DNA from: Mesorhizobium sophorae
GTDB taxonomy: Bacteria > Pseudomonadota > Alphaproteobacteria > Rhizobiales > Rhizobiaceae
Direction of reading: 5' to 3'
DNA length: 64,000 nt
Assembly (NCBI RefSeq): GCF_002270415.1
Contig: NZ_NNRI01000009.1
Coordinates: forward strand, 1-64,000
The notes below the pieces were generated by a model. The model saw nothing but the letters and a program-made list of their open reading frames with translations, did no database searches and was not told the origin of the DNA. A program made the translations under genes and the position numbers. Below, piece after piece: positions 9,239 through 16,842 of this stretch. The first letter of the stretch is position 1; each line of letters opens with the position of its first letter.

Positions 9239-10651
9239 TCAGCCCATGCCGCGCGCGATTTCGGCGATGACGACGAAGGCGGCATCGACATCGCCGGCAG
9301 TCGCCTCGAACTGTCCGACCTGGAACCGGATCGCCACTCGTCCGTCGACTCTCGTCTGCGTCAGGTAGATGCGGCCATCGTCGTTGATCGCATTGACCAG
9401 CCGCAGATTGTGCTCGTCCGCGTCGGCGCCGGTGGCAGCCTTGTGCCGGAACGAAAACAGCGACAGCATCGGTTCGCTGACGATCTCGAAATCCGCCTCC
9501 TTTGCCAGCCGCGCGGCAAGGCCTTCGCTCCAGGCGACATGGTTGCGGATCATCGTTCGCAGGCTTTCCAGCCCATGCGCGCGCAGCAGGAACCACAATT
9601 TCAATGCGCGGAACCGCCGGCCGAGCGGCACCGACCACTCGGAATAATTGATGATGCCGTCATGGCCATGGGTCTTCAGGTAATCCGGCTTGATGGCCAG
9701 CGTCCGCACATGGCTTTCGGGATCGCGCAGGAACTGGATCGAGCAATCGAACTGCGCACCGAGCCATTTGTGGGGATTGAAGACAACGGAATCCGCCGCT
9801 TCGACACCGCTCCAGAAATGCCGGTATTCCGGGCAGATCATTGCCGAGCCGGCCCAGGCCGCGTCGACATGAAGGTAAAGGCCATGGCGCCGCGCCACCC
9901 CCGCAACCGCCGCGATGTCGTCGGTGCCACCCGTGCTTGTGCCACCAACGCAAGCGATGATGCCGGCCGGCAGCATGCCGGCTTCCCGGTCGGCAATGAT
10001 TGCCGCCTCGAGCGCAGCCGTGTTCATGGCGCGAAAGCGGCCACCGACGGGAATGCGCACGAGATTGTCCTCGCCGATACCAGACACCCAGATCGCCCGG
10101 TCGATCGAGGTGTGCACCTGGTCGGAGGAATAGATGCGCAACCGCGCCTGCCCCGCCAGTCCCTTTTTGTTGCCTTGCCAGTCGAGCGCGCGCTCGCGCA
10201 TGGTCAGCACCGCGGCCAGTGTTGCCGAGGAGGCCGAATCCTGGATCACGCCCGAGAAACCTTCCGGCAGGCCAAGCGCTTGGCGCATCCAGTCGACGGT
10301 GCGCGTTTCGAGCTCGGTCGCCGCCGGAGAGGTCTGCCACAGCATGCACTGCGCGGCCATCGCCGAGACCAGATATTCCGCCACCACCGAGACCGGCGCC
10401 GCATTGGCCGGGAAATAGGCGAAGAAACGCGGATGCTGCCAATGCGTCATCCCCGGCAGGATCTTCCCTTCGAAGTCGGCGAAAATCCTGTCCATCGGTT
10501 CGGCGTCTTCGGGCGGCGAAGCCTCTATGCTCCTGAAAATATCGCCCGGCTCGACCAGCGGTCGCACCGGGCGGTCGCGCAAAGTGTTGCGGTAGTCGGC
10601 GCCCCAGTCGGCGGCGCGCCGCGACCATTGCCGGAAATCATCGTTGTTCAT
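9239..10651 (-). CDS. PLP-dependent group II amino-acid decarboxylase
   Basis: A 470-residue pyridoxal-phosphate decarboxylase of the aromatic-L-amino-acid/tyrosine decarboxylase family. The PLP lysine is Lys295 in NPHKWLG. The cofactor-stacking His is about 180 (DQVHTS), and Asp263 in HVDAAWAG pairs with the pyridine ring. The N-terminal HPRFFAYFPAN segment is a family hallmark. The ATG at 10651 is chosen for its GGGAGGACACG site; a start 63 bp upstream lacks one. The substrate (Tyr, Trp, DOPA, Phe) cannot be read from sequence alone. It lies 109 bp downstream of the Anbu gene on the same strand and may or may not be co-transcribed. Confidence 0.82.
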   Translation of the reverse strand: MNNDDFRQWSRRAADWGADYRNTLRDRPVRPLVEPGDIFRSIEASPPEDAEPMDRIFADFEGKILPGMTHWQHPRFFAYFPANAAPVSVVAEYLVSAMAAQCMLWQTSPAATELETRTVDWMRQALGLPEGFSGVIQDSASSATLAAVLTMRERALDWQGNKKGLAGQARLRIYSSDQVHTSIDRAIWVSGIGEDNLVRIPVGGRFRAMNTAALEAAIIADREAGMLPAGIIACVGGTSTGGTDDIAAVAGVARRHGLYLHVDAAWAGSAMICPEYRHFWSGVEAADSVVFNPHKWLGAQFDCSIQFLRDPESHVRTLAIKPDYLKTHGHDGIINYSEWSVPLGRRFRALKLWFLLRAHGLESLRTMIRNHVAWSEGLAARLAKEADFEIVSEPMLSLFSFRHKAATGADADEHNLRLVNAINDDGRIYLTQTRVDGRVAIRFQVGQFEATAGDVDAAFVVIAEIARGMG

Positions 10652-10715
10652 CGTGTCCTCCCGACAGGATTCCTCGCCGCCGCCCGTCACGGCTGGCTCT
10701 TCAAGGCTCGACATT

Positions 10716-10731
10716 ATTTAACATGTGAAAT
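10716..10731. promoter_or_regulatory. AT-rich imperfect palindrome upstream of decarboxylase
   Basis: ATTTAACATGTGAAAT is palindromic at 14 of 16 positions (centre ACATGT) and lies about 65 bp upstream of the decarboxylase start in otherwise GC-rich DNA. It could be a regulator site overlapping a promoter. No regulator is identified. Confidence 0.3.
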
Positions 10732-10760
10732 ATATGCAACGGCCATCTGGCGCCGCGCGC

Positions 10761-11492
10761 CTACCCCGGGAAATCGGGCAGGCTGGCAAAAGCTGTCTTC
10801 AGCGCATTCGACCAGCCATCCGAGATCGTGCGGTAATACTGGTCGTCCTGACCGATCCGTTTCTTCAGCCCCACCTTGAAAGTGTCCTTCTCCAGGAAAA
10901 GCAGGTCGAGCGGCAAGCCGACAGACAGGTTCGACTTCAGTGTCGAATCGAACGACACCAGAAGCAGCTTCACCGTCTCTGCAAGGCTCATCGTCTTTTC
11001 GTAGGCGCGGATAATGATCGGCTTGCCATATTTGGTCTCGCCGATCTGGAAGAACGGCGTGTCGTCGGTCGATTCGATGAAATTGCCTTCGGGATAGATC
11101 ATGAACAGGCGCGGTTCGCTGCCCTTGATCTGGCCGCCGAGGATGAACGAGGCATTGAAGTAGGAATCCGCTTTCTCGCCCGCGGGTGATGAGCTGGCGA
11201 TGACCTCCTTCACCGTATCGCCGACCAGCCGCACCGTCTGATACATCGACGGCGTCTCCAAAAGCGTGGCGTGACGATCGGCGATTGCCTTGGTGCGTTC
11301 GTCGAGCAGGCTGACCACTGCCTGGGTCGTCGCTAGGTTGCCGGCTGACATCAGCACGATGACGCGCTCTCCCGGCTGCTCCCAGACATGCATCTTGCGG
11401 AAGGTGGAAATCGAATCCATACCGGCATTAGTGCGCGTGTCCGACATGAACACGAGCCCGCGATCAATCTTCAGGCCGACGCAATAGGTCAT
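10761..11492 (-). CDS. Anbu (proteasome-type peptidase, COG3484)
   Basis: A 243-residue Ntn-hydrolase of the Anbu family, a bacterial relative of proteasome beta subunits. I chose the ATG at 11492 because Met removal then exposes Thr1 (TYCVGL), the catalytic nucleophile; a longer reading would bury it. Numbered from Thr1, Asp17 (SDTRT) and Lys32 (FRK) complete the expected catalytic set. Published Anbu proteins assemble as open rings or helices and have no known physiological substrate. Downstream of ATP-grasp, alpha-E and transglutaminase genes, the usual Anbu neighbourhood, it would be the degradative end of that pathway. Confidence 0.92.
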   Translation of the reverse strand: MTYCVGLKIDRGLVFMSDTRTNAGMDSISTFRKMHVWEQPGERVIVLMSAGNLATTQAVVSLLDERTKAIADRHATLLETPSMYQTVRLVGDTVKEVIASSSPAGEKADSYFNASFILGGQIKGSEPRLFMIYPEGNFIESTDDTPFFQIGETKYGKPIIIRAYEKTMSLAETVKLLLVSFDSTLKSNLSVGLPLDLLFLEKDTFKVGLKKRIGQDDQYYRTISDGWSNALKTAFASLPDFPG

Positions 11493-11501
11493 GGAATCTC
11501 T

Positions 11502-11630
11502 TCTAGAGCGATTCATCGTTTCACGGAAACGCAGAACCGCTCTATCTCCTTGTTTCGACGCAATTCCCAAGGGAAAGCGCTATCCGCTTTTCCCGGGAAA
11601 ACCGTTTCACGCTTTTCCTGGAATTGCTCC
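11502..11630. repeat. Rhizobial intergenic palindromic mosaic repeat
   Basis: A mosaic of short palindromes fills the gap between the transglutaminase and Anbu genes. It includes the perfect palindrome TTTTCCCGGGAAAA (11588-11601) and, on the minus strand, the block AATTCCAGGAAAAGCGTG, which recurs at 29098. It is bounded by TCTAGAGCG and ends in GGAGCAATTCC on the minus strand. The pattern is typical of RIME-like elements dispersed in rhizobial genomes. It carries no coding frame and may fold in the mRNA. Confidence 0.75.
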
Positions 11631-11648
11631 GGCGGCAATCCTGGCGGA

Positions 11649-12443
11649 TTACTGCTCCACCGTGACGGTGACCGCAAGCTGTTCTTCCGCCTGTCCCAGC
11701 CGAATTCCCGACACCGGCGTGGCGTCGCGATAGTCGCGGCCGGTTGCCACTTTTACATAGCGCTCGTCTGGAGAGATGCCGTTTGCGGCATCGAAGGCGA
11801 CCCATCCCAGACCTGCAACATGCGCTTCGGCCCAGGCATGGCTTGCGGCTTGCTCGACGGCGGCATCCAGCATCAGATACCCGCTGATATAGCGGGCAGG
11901 AAAGCCCATGGCGCGCGCCGCGGCGGCAAAGATATGGGTGTGATCCTGGCAGACACCGGTCTTCAGCGCCAAGGCGTCCTCCGCCGGCGTCGCCGCATTG
12001 GTGGTGCCGGGCGTGTAGGCAACGCGATCGCCGATGACAGCCATCAGTCGGTGCAGCCTTTCGATGTCGGTGCCCTTACCGACGGATGCGGCGAGCTCGC
12101 GAACACCGCTGCCGATAGCAGTCAAGGGCGTTTCATGGCTGTACAGCCAGAGCGGCGTAAAACCCTGGTGTGGTCCGGAGACGCCCGCAGTGTCGCGCGT
12201 CACCACTTCGCCGGCCGCTTCCACGGTGATGAAGTCGCGCTCGCCCTCGACGCTCAACAGCCTGGTGTCGTTGCCGAAATGGTCGACAAAGCGAACCTCC
12301 TCGCGCGCACCCTCGATGGCCAGTGCCCAGGACAAAACGGTCTGCGTCGATCCGCTGACCGGAAGCAGTCGCAGCCGCTGCAGCAGATAGTGCACCGGTG
12401 CATCGTAGCGGTATTCGGTCCTGTGGGTGATCTTCAGCCGCAT
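11649..12443 (-). CDS. Transglutaminase-like cysteine protease family protein
   Basis: A 264-residue protein with an N-terminal beta-rich bacterial transglutaminase domain (residues 1-80) and the catalytic transglutaminase-like core. The triad is intact: Cys165 (KTGVCQDH), His202 (SHAWAE) and Asp218 (AFDAANG). No signal peptide is seen, so it is cytoplasmic. It lies between the alpha-E and Anbu genes. In this conserved neighbourhood it is predicted to act on an isopeptide or peptide made by the ATP-grasp enzyme, cleaving or transferring it; that role is inferred. Confidence 0.88.
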   Translation of the reverse strand: MRLKITHRTEYRYDAPVHYLLQRLRLLPVSGSTQTVLSWALAIEGAREEVRFVDHFGNDTRLLSVEGERDFITVEAAGEVVTRDTAGVSGPHQGFTPLWLYSHETPLTAIGSGVRELAASVGKGTDIERLHRLMAVIGDRVAYTPGTTNAATPAEDALALKTGVCQDHTHIFAAAARAMGFPARYISGYLMLDAAVEQAASHAWAEAHVAGLGWVAFDAANGISPDERYVKVATGRDYRDATPVSGIRLGQAEEQLAVTVTVEQ

Positions 12444-12460
12444 GCACTATGTCCCGCTTG

Positions 12461-12498
12461 TGAGCATGCTCTTGTCCCACTTTTCGCGATCATGCTCA
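12461..12498. repeat. Inverted repeat overlapping alpha-E stop codon
   Basis: Perfect 8-bp arms TGAGCATG (12461-12468) and CATGCTCA (12491-12498) enclose 22 bp that resemble the AAAAGTGGGACA core of rhizobial mosaic repeats. The right arm contains the stop codon of the alpha-E gene. It may be a RIME-like element that inserted or evolved at the 3' end of that gene. Confidence 0.6.
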
Positions 12499-13437
12499 AT
12501 TGAACCGGTAGTCCTGCGCGATCTCGTCGCCGAGCCTGGTGTTGTCGCGAATGAAATTGGCCAGGAATTCATGCAGGCCGGCGTCGAATATGTCCTTGAT
12601 CGACCCGGCTCTCAGCATGGCCTGCGTCTTGTCGGCGGTCGCATGGCAGGCATGACGCTCGCCGTAGTCGTCGCCGAGGAATTTCAGATGTTCGGCCAGG
12701 AAGCGGTAGCAGAAGGTCAGCGAACGCGGCATGCGGACATTGAGGATCAGATAGTCGGCAATGTTGGTCGGCTTGTAGTCTGCGTCATAGACCCAGCGGT
12801 AGGAGCGGTGCGCCGACACCGAGCGCAGGATCGATTCCCATTGGTAGTTGTCGAGTGTCGAGCCGACCCACGAGATCGAGGGCAACAGCACATAGTATTT
12901 CACGTCGAGGATGCGCGCCGTGTTGTCGGCGCGCTCGACATAGGTGCCGAGCTGCGAGAAATCGAAGATCTCGTTGCGCAGCATGGTGCCGTAGAACGAG
13001 CCGCGGATCAGCGCCGTCTCGCGCTTGATCGCATCGAGCACGCTCGGCAGGTCGCGCTCGTCGATCGGCCTTGCCAGCATCCGCTTCAGCGACATCCAGG
13101 CTTCGTTGATACTTTCCCACGTCTCGCGCGTCAGCGCGGTGCGCACCATGCGGGCATTGTTGCGGGCCGTCTCGATCGCCGCCATCGTGCTCGACGGGTT
13201 CGACGTGTCGCGCAACAGGAAGTCGGCGACATTGGCGGCAGTATAATCCTGGTATTTCTGCGTGAAGGCGACGTCGGAGCCGGCGCTGAGCAGCACCGAA
13301 TTCCATTCCTCCGAGGCGCTCTGGGTGCGGGTCAGCGCCATGCGCAGCCCGGCATCGACAAGGCGCGCCATGTTTTCGGCCCGCTCGATATAGCGGTTCA
13401 TCCAATAGAGCCCGTTGGCGGTGCGGCCTAAAAGCAT
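12496..13437 (-). CDS. Alpha-E domain protein (DUF403)
   Basis: A 313-residue, mostly helical protein of the alpha-E family (N-terminus MLLGRTANGLYWMNRYIERAENMARLVD, shown here only to identify the family start, with conserved ANGLYW and RYIERAEN motifs). Its biochemical function is unknown; it is nearly always beside or fused to a circularly permuted ATP-grasp protein. I chose the ATG at 13437 because GAAGGG lies six bases upstream, rather than a TTG one codon earlier. It is 21 bp after the ATP-grasp gene and therefore co-transcribed. Confidence 0.88.
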   Translation of the reverse strand: MLLGRTANGLYWMNRYIERAENMARLVDAGLRMALTRTQSASEEWNSVLLSAGSDVAFTQKYQDYTAANVADFLLRDTSNPSSTMAAIETARNNARMVRTALTRETWESINEAWMSLKRMLARPIDERDLPSVLDAIKRETALIRGSFYGTMLRNEIFDFSQLGTYVERADNTARILDVKYYVLLPSISWVGSTLDNYQWESILRSVSAHRSYRWVYDADYKPTNIADYLILNVRMPRSLTFCYRFLAEHLKFLGDDYGERHACHATADKTQAMLRAGSIKDIFDAGLHEFLANFIRDNTRLGDEIAQDYRFN

Positions 13438-13458
13438 CAAAAACCCTTCAAGTGAAAA

Positions 13459-14877
13459 TCAATCATCCAGCACCCACGTATCCTTGGTGCCGCCGCCTTG
13501 CGAGGAATTGACGACCAGCGACCCTTCCTTCAGCGCGACGCGCGTCAACCCTCCGGGCACGATCTGGATGCGGTCGGAAACCAGCACATAGGGTCTGAGA
13601 TCGACGTGACGCGGCGCCAGGCCCTTGTCGGTCAGGATCGGACACGTCGACAGCGCCAGCGTCGGCTGGGCGATGTAGTTCGACGGTTTTGCCGCGAGTT
13701 TCTTGGAAAAATCCTCGCACTCCTTCTTGGTCGCCGCCGGCCCGACCAGCATACCGTAGCCGCCGGAGCCGTGGACCTCCTTGATCACCAGTTCGTCGAT
13801 GTGCTCGAGCACGTATTTCAGGCTGTCCGGCTCCGAGCACCGCCAGGTCGGAATGTTGCCGAGTATCGCCTTGCGGCCGGTGTAGAATTCGACGATCTCG
13901 GGCATGTAGGAGTAGATCGCCTTGTCGTCGGCAATGCCGGTTCCCGGCGCATTGGCAATGGTGATGTTTCCGGCACGGTAGACGTCCATGATGCCGGGTA
14001 TGCCAAGTGCGGAGTCCGGCCGGAAGGTCAGTGGATCGAGGAAAGAATCGTCGACGCGGCGGTAAAGCACATCGATCTGCTTGTAGCCTTCGGTGGTGCG
14101 CATCGCGACGTGGCCGTCTACAACGCGCAGATCCTGACCTTCGACAAGCTGCACGCCCATCTGGTCGGCAAGGAAGGCGTGTTCGAAATAGGCGGAGTTG
14201 AAGCTGCCGGGCGTCAGCACGGCGATCGTCGGCGTGCCCTTGGTGCTCTGCGGCCGCACCGCCGCCAGCGACTGCCGCAGGAGCTGCGGATAGTTTTCCA
14301 CCGGCCGCACCTTGATCTTCTGGAACAGCTCGGGGAACAGCTGCATCATCGTCTCGCGGTTCTCCAGCATGTAGGAGACACCCGACGGCGTGCGCGCATT
14401 GTCCTCCAGCACGTAGAATTCGTCCTCGCTGATGCGGACGATATCGACGCCGATGATGTGGGTGTAGACGCCGGCTGGCGGCCTGACCCCGATCATTTCC
14501 GGCAAGAACGCTTCGTTCTTGGCGATCAATTCCCTGGGAACGCGCCCTGCCCGCAGAATCTCCTGGCGATGGTAGATATCGTCGAGGAAGGCATTCAGCG
14601 CCTGCACGCGCTGTTCGATGCCTTGCGTCAGGCGCCGCCATTCATTGCCCGAGATGATGCGGGGAACGATGTCGAACGGGATCAGCCGCTCGGAAGCTTC
14701 CTGCTCGCCATAGACGGCGAAGGTGATGCCGGTCTTGCGGAAGACGCGTTCGGCGTCCTGCATCTTCTCGGTAAGCCTGGCCGGATCCTGCTCCTTCAGC
14801 CAGCGATCATAAGCCGAATACGGTCTTCTCAATCCGGAGACTTCCGGAAGCATTTCATCGAACGCTGCCAATCGCAT
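13459..14877 (-). CDS. Circularly permuted ATP-grasp enzyme (DUF404/DUF407)
   Basis: A 472-residue predicted ATP-dependent carboxylate-amine ligase of the circularly permuted ATP-grasp type 2 family. Recognisable motifs are YHRQEI near residue 90, VLEDNARTPSGVSYMLENR at about 155-175 and VHGSGGYGML near 375, a nucleotide-binding segment. The ATG at 14877 follows AGGGGAG; a start 51 bp upstream is less likely. It is the first gene of a four-gene run ending in Anbu. Iyer and colleagues predicted that such enzymes make a peptide or amide conjugate; the product is unknown. Confidence 0.9.
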   Translation of the reverse strand: MRLAAFDEMLPEVSGLRRPYSAYDRWLKEQDPARLTEKMQDAERVFRKTGITFAVYGEQEASERLIPFDIVPRIISGNEWRRLTQGIEQRVQALNAFLDDIYHRQEILRAGRVPRELIAKNEAFLPEMIGVRPPAGVYTHIIGVDIVRISEDEFYVLEDNARTPSGVSYMLENRETMMQLFPELFQKIKVRPVENYPQLLRQSLAAVRPQSTKGTPTIAVLTPGSFNSAYFEHAFLADQMGVQLVEGQDLRVVDGHVAMRTTEGYKQIDVLYRRVDDSFLDPLTFRPDSALGIPGIMDVYRAGNITIANAPGTGIADDKAIYSYMPEIVEFYTGRKAILGNIPTWRCSEPDSLKYVLEHIDELVIKEVHGSGGYGMLVGPAATKKECEDFSKKLAAKPSNYIAQPTLALSTCPILTDKGLAPRHVDLRPYVLVSDRIQIVPGGLTRVALKEGSLVVNSSQGGGTKDTWVLDD

Positions 14878-15143
14878 ACTCCCCTGTGACACCATTTCAC
14901 TGGCGTCGCCGGAGAAAATCAAGCGCAATCGGTGATTTGAGGGAGTTGGACGACCAGTATGTGGCGGCTGCCCAAAATTAAGGCAGCTGAAATACGCCCT
15001 TGGTCAGGCTTTGCCTCGTGGCCGGGCAGGCGCGTTCCGAAGCTGAAGCGTGATCCCAAAGAGTCGAATCCAGCTTAGGAGAAGGTCATGCTCAAACACT
15101 GAGATAGAACCCCATCCCGATTCTATCGGGGATGGAACGGGCT

Positions 15144-15380
15144 CTAGAAGGCGCGGAACGTGACGACGGTGAAAGTGTCCTTGATCCCGGGGAGAATCTG
15201 CACCTTCTCGTTGACGAAATGGCCCACATCTTCCTCGTCGTCGACGTAGAATTTGGCGAGCAGATCGTAGTTGCCGGCGGTCGAGTAGATTTCCGAGGCG
15301 ATCTCGGCATCGGCAAGCGCGCTGGCAACCTCATAGGATTTGCCAAGCTCGCATTTGATCTGCACGAAAAACGCCCTCAT
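15144..15380 (-). CDS. Stand-alone Lrp/AsnC ligand-binding (RAM) domain protein
   Basis: A 78-residue protein that is only the effector-binding half of an Lrp/AsnC regulator, without a DNA-binding domain. The start at 15380 (MRAFFVQIKCELGKSYEVA) is chosen because the family begins with this first beta strand; an in-frame upstream start adds 21 residues with no matching features. Stand-alone RAM proteins form decameric rings that bind amino acids. No regulator partner is adjacent. The 215-bp gap upstream of 15143 holds degenerate repeat-like sequence and an imperfect hairpin near 15112-15134. Confidence 0.8.
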   Translation of the reverse strand: MRAFFVQIKCELGKSYEVASALADAEIASEIYSTAGNYDLLAKFYVDDEEDVGHFVNEKVQILPGIKDTFTVVTFRAF

Positions 15381-15621
15381 GGCTTCGTCCCTAAACGTCC
15401 AAGTCCAAGCGGCCCTTCTGACAGACTGGAGGCGGGCTTTCAAGCGCCGGATGAATGCTCAGCCGGCTCGGGCCCGGGCCAAGACTTCCCGCAGCGCGCG
15501 CGGGGCGACACGAATGTTCGCAACCGATGAAACCGTGAAGCGCCACCATGCGTATGTTAAAATGCCTCTTGGAACAATTTTGGGGGGAGGCAGCTTTAGC
15601 AAGGGGCAACGGAGACAGGCC

Positions 15622-16041
15622 ATGCGCCGTATGTTTTTCGCATTTGCGTTCGTTCCACTCGTCCTGGCGTCGTCTGCGCTTGCCGGCGATGCCGAGGTCA
15701 AGGCGGCGCAAGCCGCCATCGACGGCCAGTTGAAAGCCTTCATCGCCAATGACGGCGCCGCCGCCTATAGCTTCGCCGCACCCAACGTGAAGCAGATCTT
15801 CCCGACCGTCGACACCTTCATGAACATGGTGACCAACGGCTACGCGCCGGTACGCAACCCACAGACCTATTCTTTTGGCAAGGTCGAGGAGACGAGCCCG
15901 ACATCGATCGTCCAACAGGTGCTGATCGTTGGCCCCGACGGCAAGGATTACGAGGCTGTCTACACGCTGCAGCAACAGCCCGACGGCACATTCCAGATCA
16001 CCGGCTGCAGCCTGCGCGCGTCGAATTCGCTAAGCACCTGA
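15622..16041 (+). CDS. Exported DUF4864-like protein
   Basis: A 139-residue protein with a Sec signal peptide (cleavage after ALA near residue 21) and a small alpha/beta domain resembling DUF4864 (AIDGQLKAFIANDGAAAYSFAAPNVKQ, then YEAVYTLQQQPDGTFQITGC). The ATG at 15622 has GGAGAC nine bases upstream; longer upstream readings overlap the RAM gene on the other strand and lack an early signal. It is divergent from the RAM gene. Function is unknown; a periplasmic location is inferred. Confidence 0.75.
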   Translation: MRRMFFAFAFVPLVLASSALAGDAEVKAAQAAIDGQLKAFIANDGAAAYSFAAPNVKQIFPTVDTFMNMVTNGYAPVRNPQTYSFGKVEETSPTSIVQQVLIVGPDGKDYEAVYTLQQQPDGTFQITGCSLRASNSLST

Positions 16042-16052
16042 GACAGCCGATA

Positions 16053-16778
16053 TCAGTAGCGTGCCCTGCCGCCCGACATATCGAATACGGCACCAGTGTT
16101 GAAGCTGCTCGAATCGGAACACAGCCAGAGCACCAACGCAGCGACCTCGTCGGCGGAGCCGAGCCGTTTCAGCGGGCTGGCGCCGATCATGTCGCTGACA
16201 ACTTCATTGCCAAGGCGCCTGATAAGGTCGGTATCGATCGGACCGGGCGCTACGCAATTCACCCGAATGCCGGTGTCGCAAACCTCCCGCGACAATGCCT
16301 TGGTGAAAGCGATAATGCCTGCGCTTGCCGCCGAATAGGCGGCAAGGTTCGGCAAGCCCTCCTTGCCTGCAAGCGATCCCATGTTGACGATGCGGCCGTT
16401 GCCGGCCTTGCGCATGATCGGCAGAACCTGATGCGTGACCTCGAACGTTCCGAGGAGATTGACACCGATGATTCGCTGCCATTCAACCGGCTCGAAGGCC
16501 TCAAAGCCGAGGTAGGGACCGAGATAGCCAGCGTTGTTGACGAGGATGTCGATCCGCCCCGCTCGGGCGACGATGTCAGCCAAGGCTTCCCTTATGTCGC
16601 CGGCCTTGGTGGCGTCGACAGTCAGGCTGCGGATGCCGTCAGCCGGCACCGGATCGGCGTCCCAGACCCAGACGTCGGCGCCAGACCCTGACAACTGCGT
16701 GGCCACGGCTCTGCCGATGCCCCTGGAGCCCCCGGTTACGATCGCCGTCCTGCCGGCAAAGTCGTATGTCACGGCCAT
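16053..16778 (-). CDS. SDR-family oxidoreductase
   Basis: A 241-residue classical short-chain dehydrogenase. The Rossmann nucleotide loop TGGSRGIG is near residues 12-19, NNAG near 85, and the catalytic YSAASAGI segment carries the Tyr near 150 with Ser about 13 residues before it. The usual active-site pattern YxxxK is altered: YSAAS places Ser at the lysine position, so catalysis may be impaired or use a different register. The ATG at 16778 has GAGGG six bases upstream; ATG 16784 is too close to it. Substrate unknown. It ends 11 bp from the convergent DUF4864-like gene. Confidence 0.8.
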   Translation of the reverse strand: MAVTYDFAGRTAIVTGGSRGIGRAVATQLSGSGADVWVWDADPVPADGIRSLTVDATKAGDIREALADIVARAGRIDILVNNAGYLGPYLGFEAFEPVEWQRIIGVNLLGTFEVTHQVLPIMRKAGNGRIVNMGSLAGKEGLPNLAAYSAASAGIIAFTKALSREVCDTGIRVNCVAPGPIDTDLIRRLGNEVVSDMIGASPLKRLGSADEVAALVLWLCSDSSSFNTGAVFDMSGGRARY

Positions 16779-16842
16779 AGCCATCCCTCGATTGCAAATC
16801 TGCTCTTGGGCAGCCGATCCGTCAATCGCTGGAAGCGCACGC

